In this document: positions 10,734-23,156 of the stretch, piece by piece
How the letters are laid out: each line of letters opens with the position of its first letter
Position numbering within the stretch: the first letter of the stretch is position 1
Assembly (NCBI GenBank): GCA_964019135.1
Contig: OZ025258.1
Location: forward strand, 9,443,961-9,507,960
Source: Arenicola marina
Lineage: Eukaryota; Annelida; Polychaeta; Arenicolidae
DNA: 64,000 nucleotides
Direction: 5' to 3'
The notes under the pieces: generated by a model
Database searches by the model: none
Seen by the model: the letters and a program-made list of their open reading frames with translations, nothing else
What the model was told of the DNA's origin: nothing
Translations under genes and position numbers: made by a program

Positions 10734-12161
10734 CACAGCTTGCGCAGGCGCACTGTGTACTTGTTTCACGACAAGTTATTGCGACGTAGCTGGCCCCATT
10801 GATTGGCCATATCCTCAAACTTTTTTCTCATCCGTGTCACAATTTGTTGAGTGCCATTGTGAACTGATATCGTACGTGAAAAAAGTAGAATGTGTTACAC
10901 AGTCGTTTGTTTTGACATATTTGTACGCCGTTTCGTAGGTTTTAAGTCCCTCATAGTGCATGGGATTTTTGGACTTGTTTATGCTAGTAAGCCACACATT
11001 TTGAGTCATTGAGCTAGTGAACTGTGAAAGGAAATATGGGAGACTTAACGCAGACGGAGGTGGCTAAACCGTGGCTTGTGCCACTTTTCTGTTAAACCAC
11101 GTGAAATACTGTTTAATGCGTCTCGTCTCCTTTTCTGTTATGATGTGTATACTATGGGGGTGCTAGTCCAATATTTCCTGTTTGTGTAATGATGTGTACT
11201 TTATGGCAGAGCTAGTCCAATATTTTTTGTTTGTGTAATCATGTGGAATTCATGGGGGTGACTGCTTTCCTTGTTATTTCGCCTCTAAATCTGTCAGATC
11301 ATGTACGCAGTAAGGATATAATCTAACTCACGTGGCGGTCCATGTGCGTCCGGATATCAGATAGCTGCACAAATGTAATATCTATTATATGTGATTATAC
11401 TGCAAGGTGAAAGTTTCACTTCAGTACAGTAGTTATCCAACATTTAATAGACAATGTGGTATTTACAGCATTCAGCAATGTATTGTTGATAATTGGTTAT
11501 CATGTTAAAGTTACCAGTTAAAGTTCGTAGCCTTTACTCTATATCTTAAAGTGGTCAATCCTTTATCTTCGTCAATTAGTGTGAACAGCATGTTAAAGTA
11601 AGCACGATGTACGATCCACTTACTTGTCATTGTATAATGGCTTTGTACTAAGAAATGATCCCTATCTGGCTGATAGCTTTGTTCCCGGGGTTGATATTCA
11701 TGGTACTGAAAGTGGCTCTGGAGTGGTATTGAGACTGTCCTTGTGGCGTCACTGCGATGAGGGAGCGTTGTGGGGGTGGATCTTCATTGGGTCACGTGGT
11801 TCTATATCCTGATATCCTATTGGCTATTTATCGGCAATGGATAGCCACAGTGCGCGGGTAATTACGTAGATGTATAATCGGTAGGTCGTAGTATGCATTA
11901 CAGTTTGATCCAAATGATTACAATTCTGGCAATTGTTAATTATATTTAAAAAAAATCCTGTGTATCAGTCCATAATTAAACATTTTTAAATATAAATATA
12001 TTTAAATAGTATTATTGAACAATTCCCATATAATGATGCATGTAACCATGGATACATTATTCTGTCAGGCTCATCTGTCTCACGCGGCGCCAACCTGTTA
12101 ACCTCTGACCTTCAGATCGTAGCGTCTTCCCTGTAAGATGAAGCATTGCGGTAAGCCTTGT

Positions 12162-12290
12162 ACACGTGTCGGATGATGACGCCATCACGGGGAATCCCCT
12201 CCCCACGTGTCGGAAGATGACGCCATCACGGGGAATCCCCTCCCTCCGTGTCGGATGATGACGTCATCAGTGGGAATCCCCTCCCCCCGT
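12162..12290. repeat. Three 41-bp tandem units
   Basis: GTGTCGGATGATGACG followed by CATCACGGGGAATCCCCTCC repeats at 41-bp spacing. The third unit has mutated to contain TGACGTCA, a CRE-like palindrome. Confidence 0.85.
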
Positions 12291-13870
12291 GAATGCCATA
12301 GTGGCATGGCGTATTTTGTTAATTAAGTGTGTGGCGATCTTTCGTCGAATGCTACGTGATAGCCTCTCTTTGTGCTTTGTATTATCCTTTTTTTATCCTG
12401 CGTTTCTTATTTTTGACAATTTACACAATTGTGTTAGACGCGTTGAACATTCGTCCAAATGTCCGTGCCTATTATACAGGCAACCATTACAACAAGCAGA
12501 TCATTCCAACTGTTGTATATACCAACTGATTTAGCATCTCACGATTCCCACTCGTGGTAATTATAAGGTAGTATGCGACTTTTAGCCTGGTCGTCTTACA
12601 ACACTGGGACAGCGGTTCACTCAGTGCATGGTTCACTTCTCGTACCGCAGAACATGACATATTATACTGAATTTCTAATTCTACTATAAGTGAAATATCG
12701 TGCTATGGAATAGGGAGAATAAGCCTAGCTAAGAATCGTACCCTCATATAATCACCATGTAATAGAGAGTCATTATGTTTCTTATCTTATGTATCAACCT
12801 TAATAGTGATTGCTACGAAATAAAATACTCATTTTTTGCTTGGCAACCAGAAAAAGTTTCTTTACTTTTATGACTCAATGGTCTGATGGATACCCCTAGC
12901 CCCTCCACCGACAATTAAATCCCTTCTTGGGAGCCATGAATTGTTCGTTAAAGAGAATTTATAAAACTAAACTTATGCTTGAACAAGTTGTTGATAATGT
13001 ACACTCCAATGTACTGAGCTTCAGAGGAGCCCCAGCAAACTTCCGTAGTACATGCAATAAAGTCCTGTAAAGTGAACCTGTATCCCGACCTAACCTGACA
13101 CGAATAATATAAACAGTCATTAACCTTTAACGTGCTTTTCTGCCGGGTCTTTGTTTCCCGTTTGATGCAATATCACTGGTTACCATGGTTTATTGACCCG
13201 CGTCATCGGTGAAAAGGGCAACGACGACGCCTGATCAGAAATCGATCACCCCGTGCAGACCTGCCTTCGCCCGTGGCTATGCGCTACCCATGTTGATTGG
13301 TTTATTGATTATATTCCCACTTTTCACGAGCGGTTGACGTGAAACGTAGCATTGTCCCCAGCCAGCTCGCAGACACCCCCCCCCCCCCCACGTCTGACAG
13401 CCTATATAGCCTGTAACAGAGGCTGCTCCTATGATGTTATGATATAGAATACTAGCCAATCTATGGGGGTTTTTTTTCGAGTTTGACCGACTACTGGGAA
13501 ATGTTATCGCCTGAAGCAGTAACGTTGATGCACGCCGCCTGCTACAGCTGTGGACGGACATTTTATAATGGGCGACGTGCTCTAGGCTGGGGGGCGGTGA
13601 ACATATATAAATATATTCATGGCTGCGTCCTCCCTGACTGGTCGCTTGGTGAACTCCGCTGAGGCGCCCTTGAGGCTTGAGACTTTCTGGTGATTGTCAG
13701 TTTCGATGGCCGAGGAATATCGGGTTTCGACTCGATTGGCAGATGACATGTTGGCCCCGATGGCCGTTATTGGCTTGGCTCATGGCGCCGGCTTGCATGT
13801 TTACCTTGTGTCAGTTAGGTTTCTGGCATTCAAATAGGCGGATTAGGCATGCAGAACACCTTCCAGTACT

Positions 13871-14010
13871 CTGAGAGGTGGCTCAGGATGCTTTAAGCAC
13901 TTATTTTGGTTCTGAGAGGTGGTTCAGGACGCTTTAAGCACTTATTTTGGTTCTGAGAGGTGGCTCAGGACGCTTTAAGCACTTATTTTGGTTCTGAGAG
14001 GTGGAATACA
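13871..14010. repeat. 41-bp tandem repeat, about 3.3 copies
   Basis: CTGAGAGGTGGCTCAGGA followed by CGCTTTAAGCACTTATTTTG recurs at 13871, 13912, 13953 and 13994. Part of the unit (CAGGACGCTTTAA) also occurs in the tail of the SINEs near 46.5 kb. Confidence 0.85.
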
Positions 14011-14107
14011 AGTGGTACGCATCACACTCTTCCAGGTGAGGTTGAGGGGTTTTATAAATGTAAGGGTCACTAAAAGGGGCCTGAAGGGGTGGGGGGTGGG
14101 GGTGGGG

Positions 14108-14370
14108 GCAGGGGCGGATTCAGACTTTAGAGGGTGGGGAGGCTTGAATTTCGCGATTACAGGGCATACTACAGGGGCGAATCCACACTTTAGGGGGTGG
14201 GGGGCAGGGGCGGATCTAGGAATTTGCCAAGGGGGGGGGGGTTGCTCTCTAAAAACTTGCGACCGGGGGGTGGGGGGGGGGGCTAAGCCTGTCGGTGGGG
14301 GGGCTTCTGCGGCTTCAGCAGGGAGTGGGGGGCTATAGCCGCAGTAGCCCCCCCGCTGGATCCGCCACTG
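14108..14370. mobile_element. G-rich element with GGCGGATC-type ends
   Basis: CAGGGGCGGATCTAGG at 14205 faces CTGGATCCGCCACTG ending at 14370. Partial copies of the left end lie at 14108 and 14172, suggesting nesting or tandem duplication. Non-coding, with long G runs. The same family occurs at 20.7, 21.9, 27.7 and 28.9 kb. The ends resemble hAT-type termini, but I see no clear 8-bp target duplication. Confidence 0.5.
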
Positions 14371-15846
14371 GGGGGGGGGGGGGCGAGGCGAAATTCTCAG
14401 TGTTGAATATCGTTTTAACAAAAATCTAAAATGCCATTATCTTTGTCTATGTCGCTTTCTCAGATCCTCAATGTCGGAATTTGGAGGTCAATGTCGACTG
14501 TCGATTTTTCAAATATGCTTTTGTCACGTGTCGCAATTTAAGCTACCCCTTACATCCAGACAACTACTAGACAAACCTGACCAACACAGAAAAACTGGGG
14601 TGTGCAGGGTGTGTCTTGAAAATGGTATTCAAACATTATCACCCTTACATTGTTAGTAGTTGAATAATAACTATGATGAGTCATTTTGATGTAGCGGTCG
14701 CTTCCATTACGGCACAGAAGCAAAACCCCATGATATATAATTACAGGCCAGTTTCTGGGGGGGAATTCGTAACATTAATATAATTTATCCATTGAAGAGT
14801 AAATCTTGAATATATATAAAAGCAATAGGGATACATGGCTCGCTATTTGGCAAGCAATCCTAAGTCAATTTCACATATGAGCATTTTCCACGCCTCAACT
14901 CTCAACAAGCAAAGATGTATTTTCGCGCCAAGTGACGAAGAAACAGCTCTGGGTTAATTTGTTGATCGCGCGTATATATATCTAGACACCTGAATGATTT
15001 TTCTAAATATTCGACTGAATTTTAATTTGAAAACTTATATACGCAGTATGTGTTGAATTTATTGCACGGAATAGCATTATAAGCCGCGATATTTTTTAAC
15101 CCATTTTTAACCTAAATAATGTACTTTGCGTACAACTTACCAGCTCTTCAAGCACTAACCTAAATGTACGTCACGGAACGTCGAATGTTCGCCTCTTTCG
15201 TCGTATGAATCGTCGGAATAACGATAAATACTGGTCCAGAATAAAACCAACAGGTATATTGTTTTGATATATTGCGATTCATGAAAGGATTCAGTCTTAA
15301 ATGTCTCTTTGGAAAGAGAAGCTGGAACCAGTCGTACGCTATTCGTCGCCTCGTGCCCGTCACACATCGATGCAAATACCAGGATGGCTAAAATACGGCA
15401 ATATCTATTGTTACAACCATCAAGGAGTTGCTCGGATCCAATAAAGCCTCTGGTTAATTGTTCCATGTCAGAAAGAACACAGGAAAACCTTGTTTTTGTT
15501 ATTTATATCTACACAGGTAAGCTTGAACTGACGCTGTACGTGACACTGAAACAGCTGCCGCGTTGATTAAATGTCACCGCAAGTTAGGCAAATACATCGT
15601 TGAGCCGTCAATCGAAATTGTGTACAGTAGACAGGAGGACGAACTATATCGGTGAGGAATTTCGATTTATCTGTGAAAGGATGTAGCGCACGTGAATTAA
15701 AGCTCGCACTTTACCTTGATCGAGGGAATCATATATTTAAAAACTCCTTACTAAATAATTACATAAGCTCTATTTTGTAACCAAATAAGCTACCACTGAC
15801 CACCGAGGTGACGCGGTTTAAACACTTTGGAATGCTTCCAGTTTAT

Positions 15847-15854
15847 TGACGTCA
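15847..15854. promoter_or_regulatory. CRE-like palindrome upstream of the sulfotransferase ATG
   Basis: A perfect TGACGTCA lies 23 bp before the initiator ATG at 15878. CREB/ATF proteins bind this sequence in animals. It may lie in the 5' UTR rather than the promoter; function is inferred from sequence alone. Confidence 0.3.
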
Positions 15855-15877
15855 ATGCACCCATACGCTACGTAACC

Positions 15878-18800
15878 ATGGTGACGCGATGGGGTCACCC
15901 CAAGTCGCTGGTGATGGCGGCGACCGTCCTTGTGTTGGCACCCTGGCTGCTGGTGCTGCTGCACCCCCTGGGAGTCCTGATCGGCAGTCTCCAGCACGCC
16001 ACAGTACACACGTACCTGGTGGAGGTCGACGGGAGCTACGTGTTTGTCAGCACGGCCAGTCCACTCAGTCCTTCGACAGGTACGTGTTTGTCATCACCGC
16101 CAGTCCACTTAGTCCTTCGACAGGTACGTGTTCGTCAGCACGGCCAGTCCACTCAGTCCTTCGACAGGTACGTGTTCGTCAGCACGGCCAGTCCACTCAG
16201 TCCTTCGACAGGTACGTGTTTGTCACCACCGCCAGTCCACTCAGTCCTTCGACAGGTACGTGTTCGTCAGCACGGCCAGTCCACTCAGTCCTTCGACAGG
16301 TACGTATTTGTCACCACCGCCAGTCCACTCAGTCCTTCGACAGGTACGTGTTTGTCACCACCGCCAGGCCGCTCAGTCCTTCGATAGGTACGTGTTTGTC
16401 ACCACCGCCAGTCCACTCAGTCCTTCGACAGGTACGTGTTTGTCACCACCGCCAGTCCACTCAGTCCTGCGACAGGTACCTGTTTGTCACCACCGCCAGT
16501 CCACTCAGTCCTTCGACAGGTACGTGTTTGTCACCACCGCCAGTCCACTCAGTCCTTCGACAGGTACGTGTTCGTCATCACCGCCAGGCCGCTCAGTCCT
16601 TCGACAGGTACGTGTTTGTCACCACCGCCAGTCCACTCAGTCCTTCGACAGGTACGTGTTTGTCATCACCGCCAGTCCACTCAGTCCTTCGACAGATACG
16701 TGTTTGTCACCACCGCCAGTCCACTCAGTCCTTCGACAAGTACGTGTTTGTCACCACCGACAGTCCACTCAGTCCTTCGACAGGTACGTGTTTGTCACCA
16801 CCGCCAGTCCACTCAGTCCTTCGACAGGTACGTGTTTGTCACCACCGCCAGTCCACTCAGTCCTTCGACAGGTACGTGTTTGTCACCACCGCCAGTCCAC
16901 TCAGTCCTTCGACAGGTACATGTTTGTCACCACCGCCAGTCCACTCAGGCCTTCGACAGGTACGTGTTTGTCACCACCGCCAGTCCACTCAGTCCTTCGA
17001 CAGGTACGTGTTTGTCACCACCGTCAGTCCACTTAGTCCTTCGACAGGTATGTGTTTGTCACCACTGCCAGTTCACTCAGTCCTTCGACAGGTACGTGTT
17101 TGTCACCACCGCTAGTCCACTCAGTCCTTCGACAGGTACGTGTTTGTCACCCCCGCCAGTCCACTCAGTCCTTCGACAAGTACGTGTTTGTCACCACCGC
17201 CAGTCCACTTAGTCCTTCGACAAGTACGTGTTTGTCACCACCGCCGGTCCACCCAGTCCTTCGACAGGTGCGTGTTTGTCACCACCGCCAGTCCACTCAG
17301 TCCTTCGACAGGTACGTGTTTGTCACCACCGCCAGTCCACTCAGTCCTTCGGCAGGTACGTGTTTGTCACCACCGCCAGTCCACTCAGTCCTTCGACAGG
17401 TACGTGTTTGTCACCACCGCCAGTCCACTCAGTCCTTCGACAAGTACGTGTTTGTCACCACCGACAGTCCACTCAGTCCTTCGACAGGTACGTGTTTGTC
17501 ACCACCGCCAGTCCACTCAGTCCTTCGACAGGTACGTGTTTGTCACCACCGCCAGTCCACTCAGTCCTTCGACAGGTACGTGTTTGTCACCACCGCCAGT
17601 CCACTCAGTCCTTCGACAAGTACGTGTTTGTCACCACCGCCAGTCCACTCAGTCCTTCGACAGGTACGTGTTTGTCACCACCGCCTGTCCACTCAGTCCT
17701 TCGACAGGTACGTGTTTGTCACCACCGCCAGTCCACTCAGTCCTTCGACAAGTACGTGTTTGTCACCACCGCCAGTCCACTCAGTCCTTCGACAGGTACG
17801 TGTTTGTCACCACCACCAGGCCGCTCAGTCCTTCGACAGGTACCTGTTTGTCACCACCACCAGGCCACTCAGTCCTTCGACAGGTACGTGTTTGTCACCA
17901 CCGCCAGTCCACTCAGTCCTTCGACAGGTACGTGTTTGTCACCACCGCCAGTCCACTCAGTCCTTCGACAGGTACGTGTTTGTCACCACCGCCAGTCCAC
18001 TCAGTCCTTCGACAGGTACGTGATGCGCTGACGCTGCAAGCCATCATAAGGAGACTGGGGGAGAAATTTGTAATTGTATGATATAGTATAACTATATCAT
18101 TAAATATAATTATATTAAGATATTTTATCATATGATATAAGTATATAATATAAATCCTAATAATATTGAAGTAAATAAAAAACTGAAAAAGGCAAGCAAT
18201 ACGAACTGACATGCATACTTATGTTACGTATGTTAGCTCATTGTGAATATTCATTTTCTTAATAGACTCAAACGAGGCTCGTGTGGCTCACGCCAGACAC
18301 GCATGCGCGGAGACCAGATATGACGTGGGTACCGGTCTGAACGATAGTCGCGCCACGTCGCGCCTCCTAGTGGACGACGCCCACCGCCTGCTGTACTGCG
18401 TCATCCCCAAGGCTGGGTGCACCACCATGAAGGGGGTCCTAGTGCAGGGGGCCGGCGGCGGGGGCTTCGATGTGACCACCTTAAACAGCTTCAACAAGAC
18501 CACTGCCAGGCAGATCCACGCCATGCCGGCGAAAGTGGGCCTCCGTTACCTCAATAGGTTCTCGGCGAAAGGTCGCTACGAGCGGTTGAAGTGGTACACC
18601 AAGCTGGTGGTGGTGCGTCACCCGTTCAGTCGGCTGTTCTCGGCCTACAATGATAAGATGGCCCACGGCCATCTGTCGCACCCGGAGTTCTACCGAGACG
18701 TCGTGCGCAGGTATTTCCCATCCGGCGTGGACGCTAGGGGAAAACTCTCGCTCACATTCAAACAGTTTCTCTACCTCATCGCCAAGGAGTACAGAACGGG

Positions 18801-19089
18801 GTTGTTCGTGAACCGCCACTGGATGACCTACGAACAGCTGTGTCACCCCTGTGTCGTCCAGTACGACAGCGTCATCCGACTGGAGACCATCCACCAAGAC
18901 TTCGCACGGCTCGCCCCGCAGCTCAATATGACGTCATCGCAACTGCCACGGCTCAACTCGTATGATGAGGCAGAGGGCGGGGAACACACGGAAAACTACC
19001 AGGACCACATGGCAGGGGTCAACCCCAAAGTCATCAAACGCCTCCGCCAAATCTATAAAGCGGATTTCGACGTATTTGGATACGATTAA
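15878..19089 (+). CDS. HNK-1/CHST-type carbohydrate sulfotransferase (type II Golgi membrane protein)
   Basis: Exon 1 (15878-16079) starts at ACCATGG, a strong Kozak context, and ends one base into a codon. Exon 2 (18266-19089) starts AATAG|ACTCAAACG and needs exactly one base, so the first donor joins in frame and yields 341 aa, a typical size for CHST8-14 proteins. Residues about 12-35 form a hydrophobic signal anchor (VMAATVLVLAPWLLVLL). CVIPKAGCTTMK (about residues 112-123) is the 5'-phosphosulfate-binding loop and VVVRHPFSRLFSAYNDKM (about 182-199) the 3'-phosphate-binding motif for PAPS. HWMTYEQLCHPCVVQYD and the end KADFDVFGYD are also family features. The enzyme should transfer sulfate from PAPS to a glycan in the Golgi lumen; the acceptor sugar cannot be told. 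The intron is almost wholly a 44-bp array. It is convergent with the SLC13 gene. Confidence 0.93.
16080..18016. repeat. 44-bp minisatellite repeating the exon 1 end and 5' splice site
   Basis: The last 44 bp of exon 1 plus its donor (CCTTCGACAG|GTACGTG) recur from the real donor at 16080 to 18016, that is 1936 bp or 44 intervals of 44 bp with no net indel. Every unit keeps GTACGTG or a near variant. The unit has no stop in any forward frame, so ORFs of 186-408 aa run through all three frames; they are artefacts unless downstream donors are used. Confidence 0.97.
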
Positions 19090-19415
19090 TAGTTTGTAGC
19101 GCTGCTGAGTGACTTCATTTAGTGCCGATGTCCGTAGAATCACGTGACATTTCATTTATAAAATAAACTTAGGTAAGGTATCTCAGAGTAATTGAGTATT
19201 CATTGTAGGACCCTAAAGTTCATATTGAGAATGGCGGGACAAAAGATGCGCGAATATTACCGCGGCGTGTCCGGACATATCGAGGGTTCTTCATGACACA
19301 AAAGTCTCACAGTTAATGACGGACGCCATATGGGGGGTTCGTCATGATCACCATTCCAGGTCATATATTGCATTTATGGACAAATCGAAGTTAATACAGG
19401 ATTTTATTGCGATAT

Positions 19416-19451
<36 letters not shown>

Positions 19452-20684
19452 CTTAATGACGTACCCATACAATATGGTGTATGTTCAATTAAATAATCAG
19501 TGCGACTATAAAACGTACGAAGCACTTTAACTATTTCTACGCATGCGCGGTGTTGATTTGGTGCCAAGTCAACCGGGCTAGACATGTCCCTGAGAAATAG
19601 TGGGTGCCTTTACTATGGCTGGACGAGGGAACCCGGCGGTACACCGGTGACGTCATAGGCTACCAGCCGGCGGGATACCTATGGAATGGACATGAAGGAA
19701 TGAAGCGTGCTTTTCGCCTCTCCAATTGCACATCTCGCTCCATTTTGCGCTCCATTTCTGAAAGAGTCGCTGTCGTGCATTCCCCAAATAAACCACTATA
19801 CGCTATCGCGTCTCGTGCTTTATTTTGGCGAATGCACTCCAGCTCGTTCTTTAACTAGTACATAGTATGCGCCATGTTGGATCCATCGATACTATGCGCC
19901 ATGTTGGATCCAGCGATAGTATGCGCCATGCTAAGTTAGAAATATTCGGAATGTCCTAGCGATATGTAATGCGTGCGCACGTCCCAGCTCACAATGAAAT
20001 AAAAGCTGAGGATCGACGCGTATGAGAACGTGATAAGTATATACTGGGTGCACCAACGAAATGCCCCAACTCACTTTTTAAAATAGACCTTTTCATCTAT
20101 ATCATTTTTGCAGTCATTTGGTCTGTAATTACCGCATTTAATGTAATTAGCACATTTAATATGCAAGGAATCATTCGGTGTCTCAAAATCATCACGTTCG
20201 ATACCTTTGATACCGATAAACGTTAATCTGAGCTAGCATTTCCCTTATCCTATTTATTGGGATTAAATGCGATGAGTGTAATGCGAGTCATATGTGAGCT
20301 ATACACATTCAACGGCATACGCGATATGAACATTAACACGGATGTTTCCTTTGACCCGACGGCTCGGGATGGCATAATCTGGACATTAATATTGCTTGTA
20401 AACCTATAGAAAGGATTAGGAGTTCGTGTATAATTACATCCATAGTGTATTTTGCATTAAAAGCACGATAAGTTTTCACCCCCACCCCACCCCGAAAATA
20501 CGACCACACGCAAAAAAGGTGGCAGATGTAACGAAATCCAACAAAGCTAGATCATTCACAACTCTAAAATATTTCTTTTTTTCTTGTATATATATACATA
20601 TATATTTTATTGTCTGTTTAAAAAAAAAACCCACATACATGCAATATATATAGAATATATCTGTGTCATCGGCGTATTGTGCCA
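19090..20684. other. Non-coding part of duplication copy A
   Basis: No gene seen. It includes the sulfotransferase 3' UTR, a (TA)n microsatellite at about 19419-19447 and three copies of a 27-bp motif (CGCCATGTTGGATCC) at 19862-19932 that are greatly amplified in copy B. Confidence 0.6.
19162..19167 (+). terminator. Polyadenylation signal of the sulfotransferase, copy A
   Basis: AATAAA lies 73 bp after the TAA stop. The same signal is conserved in copy B at 24053. Confidence 0.6.
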
Positions 20685-21033
20685 GCAGTGGCGGATCTAG
20701 GGGGGGGTAGGGGGGTTGCACCCCCCCCCTTGGGAACCAGAACATACAACATACGACTGTTAAAGTCGGGTCCTCCAAGCCCAGTCCCCCCCCCCCCGGT
20801 TACAAGTCTTCAGAGGAGCCCCCCCCCCGGTCGCAAGTTTTCAGAGAAAGAGCAACATGCCCCCCTTGGGAACATGAACATACACTGTTAAAATCGGGTT
20901 ATCCGACGAGAACGCCCTCCCTCCGCCCCCCCTCCCACCCCCCGGTCGCAAATTTTTCAGAGAGCACACCCCTCGGTCGAAAGTTTTCAGACAGCACCCC
21001 CCCCTCCTTGGCAAATTCCTAGATCCGCCCCTG
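20685..21033. mobile_element. GGCGGATCTAG-ended element, copy A1
   Basis: CAGTGGCGGATCTAGG at the left faces CTAGATCCGCCCCTG at the right. The interior is rich in C runs and repeats of CGGTCGCAAGTTTTCAGA. It was duplicated to 27688-28041 with the segment. No ORF of note. Confidence 0.6.
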
Positions 21034-21909
21034 ACCAGTTTAAGTTCCACCCCCCCGTGATAGTTATTCCTTTTATTATTGTCAAACAGCAAAGCCATTA
21101 TGCAAAACACCTATAGATTAGTTTAGCACTGTCACTAAACAAGATTTTTTATTTTAGTTCAGGCTGTTGTTAGGAGTGGCACACCTCGAGTTTCTCTCGT
21201 CTACGATGAATTAAAAAGGACAACTCTTAGTATACATATAAAGGGCGGATACAGGTTAAAAATTAGAGATTACCCGATTCACAGTTATTTAATATTAAAA
21301 TTCCTAGTTCACCTTGATTACGACGGTCGGCTAATACCCCCTTCCCAGTTCACGAAGAATTAATTGCCTCCTTCCCAGTTCACGGCGAAATGAAAAACCC
21401 ATTCCCATTCCCGAGGAACGGAAATACCCCTTGTCACCCCCCCCCCACACACACACACACAACCATTATTACGAGCTAGCGAAACTTGGACTAACCGTCC
21501 AATGCCACAATATGCGTTTATGAGCAAATGGACACCGTTCCTTCCTCTTTTCCTTCATTCACTGTGTTTATAACAATATAACATTTTCTATGTCTGTTTG
21601 ATGTTACGAATTTACGAGTTGTATAATGTTGGAAAAAGAAGAACATTATCCTATTTATATTTTGCAAACATTAGTCATCCCAGTCGGCTCTGAAATCAGC
21701 TTCAGTACAAACTCCGCGACCCAAAAGCAGGCTCAAAGTTTACAAAGTGCAGTATTGTACAGCTGTGACACACTGATGAGGTTTACATGGCTTTCTCCTG
21801 CTTGTTACTTTTTCTTTTTAGTTTATCCGACATTGTTGAATTCATATGAAAGTTATCATTACAGCCACATACAAACAGGCGAATCATCGGGGTCACATGA
21901 ATTAAAGCT

Positions 21910-22250
21910 CAGGGGCGGATCTAGGTGGGGGGTGGGGGGGTTAGGGGGGTTGCATCCCCCACTCTTGGGAAATTGAACATACACTGTAAGTCGGGCTTGC
22001 CAACAAAATACATAAGAAGGAGGCATTGTGTAGATGCAACCCAAAGGCGGATCCAAGTGGTGGGTTGTTTAAGGGGATCTTAAGGACTGTTAAAGTCGAT
22101 TTTTTTTCCACCCCGCCCCCCGGGTTGTAAAAAATTGGTGGACACCAGCGGTCATTTTCAGGACCCCCCCCCCTCCGTTTTTTTTTAGAGCCCCCATCCC
22201 CCCGGTCCCCCCCCCCTCACCTATTTGCCAAAATCATAGATCCGCCCCTG
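21910..22250. mobile_element. GGCGGATCTAG-ended element, copy A2
   Basis: CAGGGGCGGATCTAGG at the left faces ATAGATCCGCCCCTG at the right, as in the other family members. It is duplicated at 28919-29259. Non-coding. Confidence 0.6.
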
Positions 22251-22548
22251 AATCTTTCCATTAGTCGAACAATCACAGAATATGATCAAGCAATTATCTC
22301 CAGATCACAACTGTGGGTAGCACCACAATCCACGGTACTACGAGAAAAGTGTTGTAAATTGTAAGCCAAACACAAATCGACGTCATGGCCAATTATATGA
22401 GAGTCTATCTCCAGCTATGTTGTCGACATCATGAACAATTATATGAGAGTCTATCTCCATGTAAGTTGTCGACGTTATGGCCCATTATGGGAATCTATCC
22501 ATAGTTATGTTATGGACGTCAAGAACAATTATGTGATTCTGTCTCCAG

Positions 22549-22671
22549 CTATGTTGTCGAAGTCATGTTCTGCAAAGGTACATCCAGATCGTAATATACG
22601 TTGGCCCACAGGTTCGTTGCCAAGGTAACAATGCCGACGCACAAGAAGTTGAGAATGAAGCCACCTTTTAT
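22549..22671 (-). pseudogene. SLC13: Duplicate last exon of the SLC13 gene (distal copy)
   Basis: This 123-bp exon encodes the last transmembrane helix, [20 protein letters not shown], and a C-terminal tail with an NMT sequon before TAG. It appears identical to the exon at 29558-29680. It keeps its acceptor (GTTACAG|ATAAAAGG) and 12 or so array units, but the next upstream exon of the gene is 13.7 kb away, beyond the proximal copy. It may be an unused duplicate or an alternative last exon. Confidence 0.8.
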
Positions 22672-22679
22672 CTGTAACG

Positions 22680-23013
22680 AAACCATATCAATGATCACCC
22701 TCTATTCATACCATATCAATGGTCACCCTCTATTGTTACCACACCAATGATCACCCTCTATTCTTACCATATCAATGGTCACCCTCTATTGTTACCACAC
22801 CAATGATCACCCTCTATTTTTACCATATCAGTGATCGCCCTCTATTATTACCATATCAATGATCACCCTTTATTCTTTCCATACCAATGATCACCCTCTA
22901 TTCTTACCACATCAATGATCACTCTCTATTCTTAACATATCAATGATCACCCTCTATGCTTACCATATAAATGATGACCCTCTATTCTTAACATATCAAT
23001 GATCACCCTCTAT
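22680..23013. repeat. 28-bp array, truncated copy A
   Basis: About twelve units of ATCAATGATCACCCTCTATT plus CTTACCAT, ending abruptly at the duplication junction (23010-23017), where sequence equivalent to 18121 begins. Confidence 0.92.
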
Positions 23014-23156
23014 TATTATTTTATCATATGATATAAGCATATAATATAAAATAATATTGAAGTAAATAAAAAACTGAAAAAGGCAAGCAATACGAACTGA
23101 CATGCATACTTATGTTACGTATGTTAGCTCATTGTGAATATTCATTTTCTTAATAG

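Larger units (their letters stand above)
10734..15846. other. Intergenic region between the VPS9 and sulfotransferase genes
   Basis: I find no convincing exon here. It holds three 41-bp units at 12162-12290, 41-bp units at 13871-14010, and the element at 14108-14370. The remaining ORFs are short and family-less. Downstream exons of the VPS9 gene could hide here if the proposed terminal exon is wrong. Confidence 0.4.
18121..22998. repeat. Segmental duplication, copy A
   Basis: From TATTTTATCATATGATATAA onward this segment is repeated with very few changes at 23017-29995. It carries sulfotransferase exon 2, a TA microsatellite at about 19420, two GGCGGATCTAG elements, the last SLC13 exon (22549-22671) and the start of the 28-bp array. 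Sulfotransferase exon 2 differs from copy B at about five positions over some 800 bp. Confidence 0.95.

Noticed and set aside
15889-18081. Long ORFs (186-408 aa) in all three forward frames
   Set aside because: They arise because the 44-bp unit lacks stops in every frame. The first donor joins exon 1 to exon 2 in phase, so the ORFs lie in the intron unless downstream donors prove to be used.
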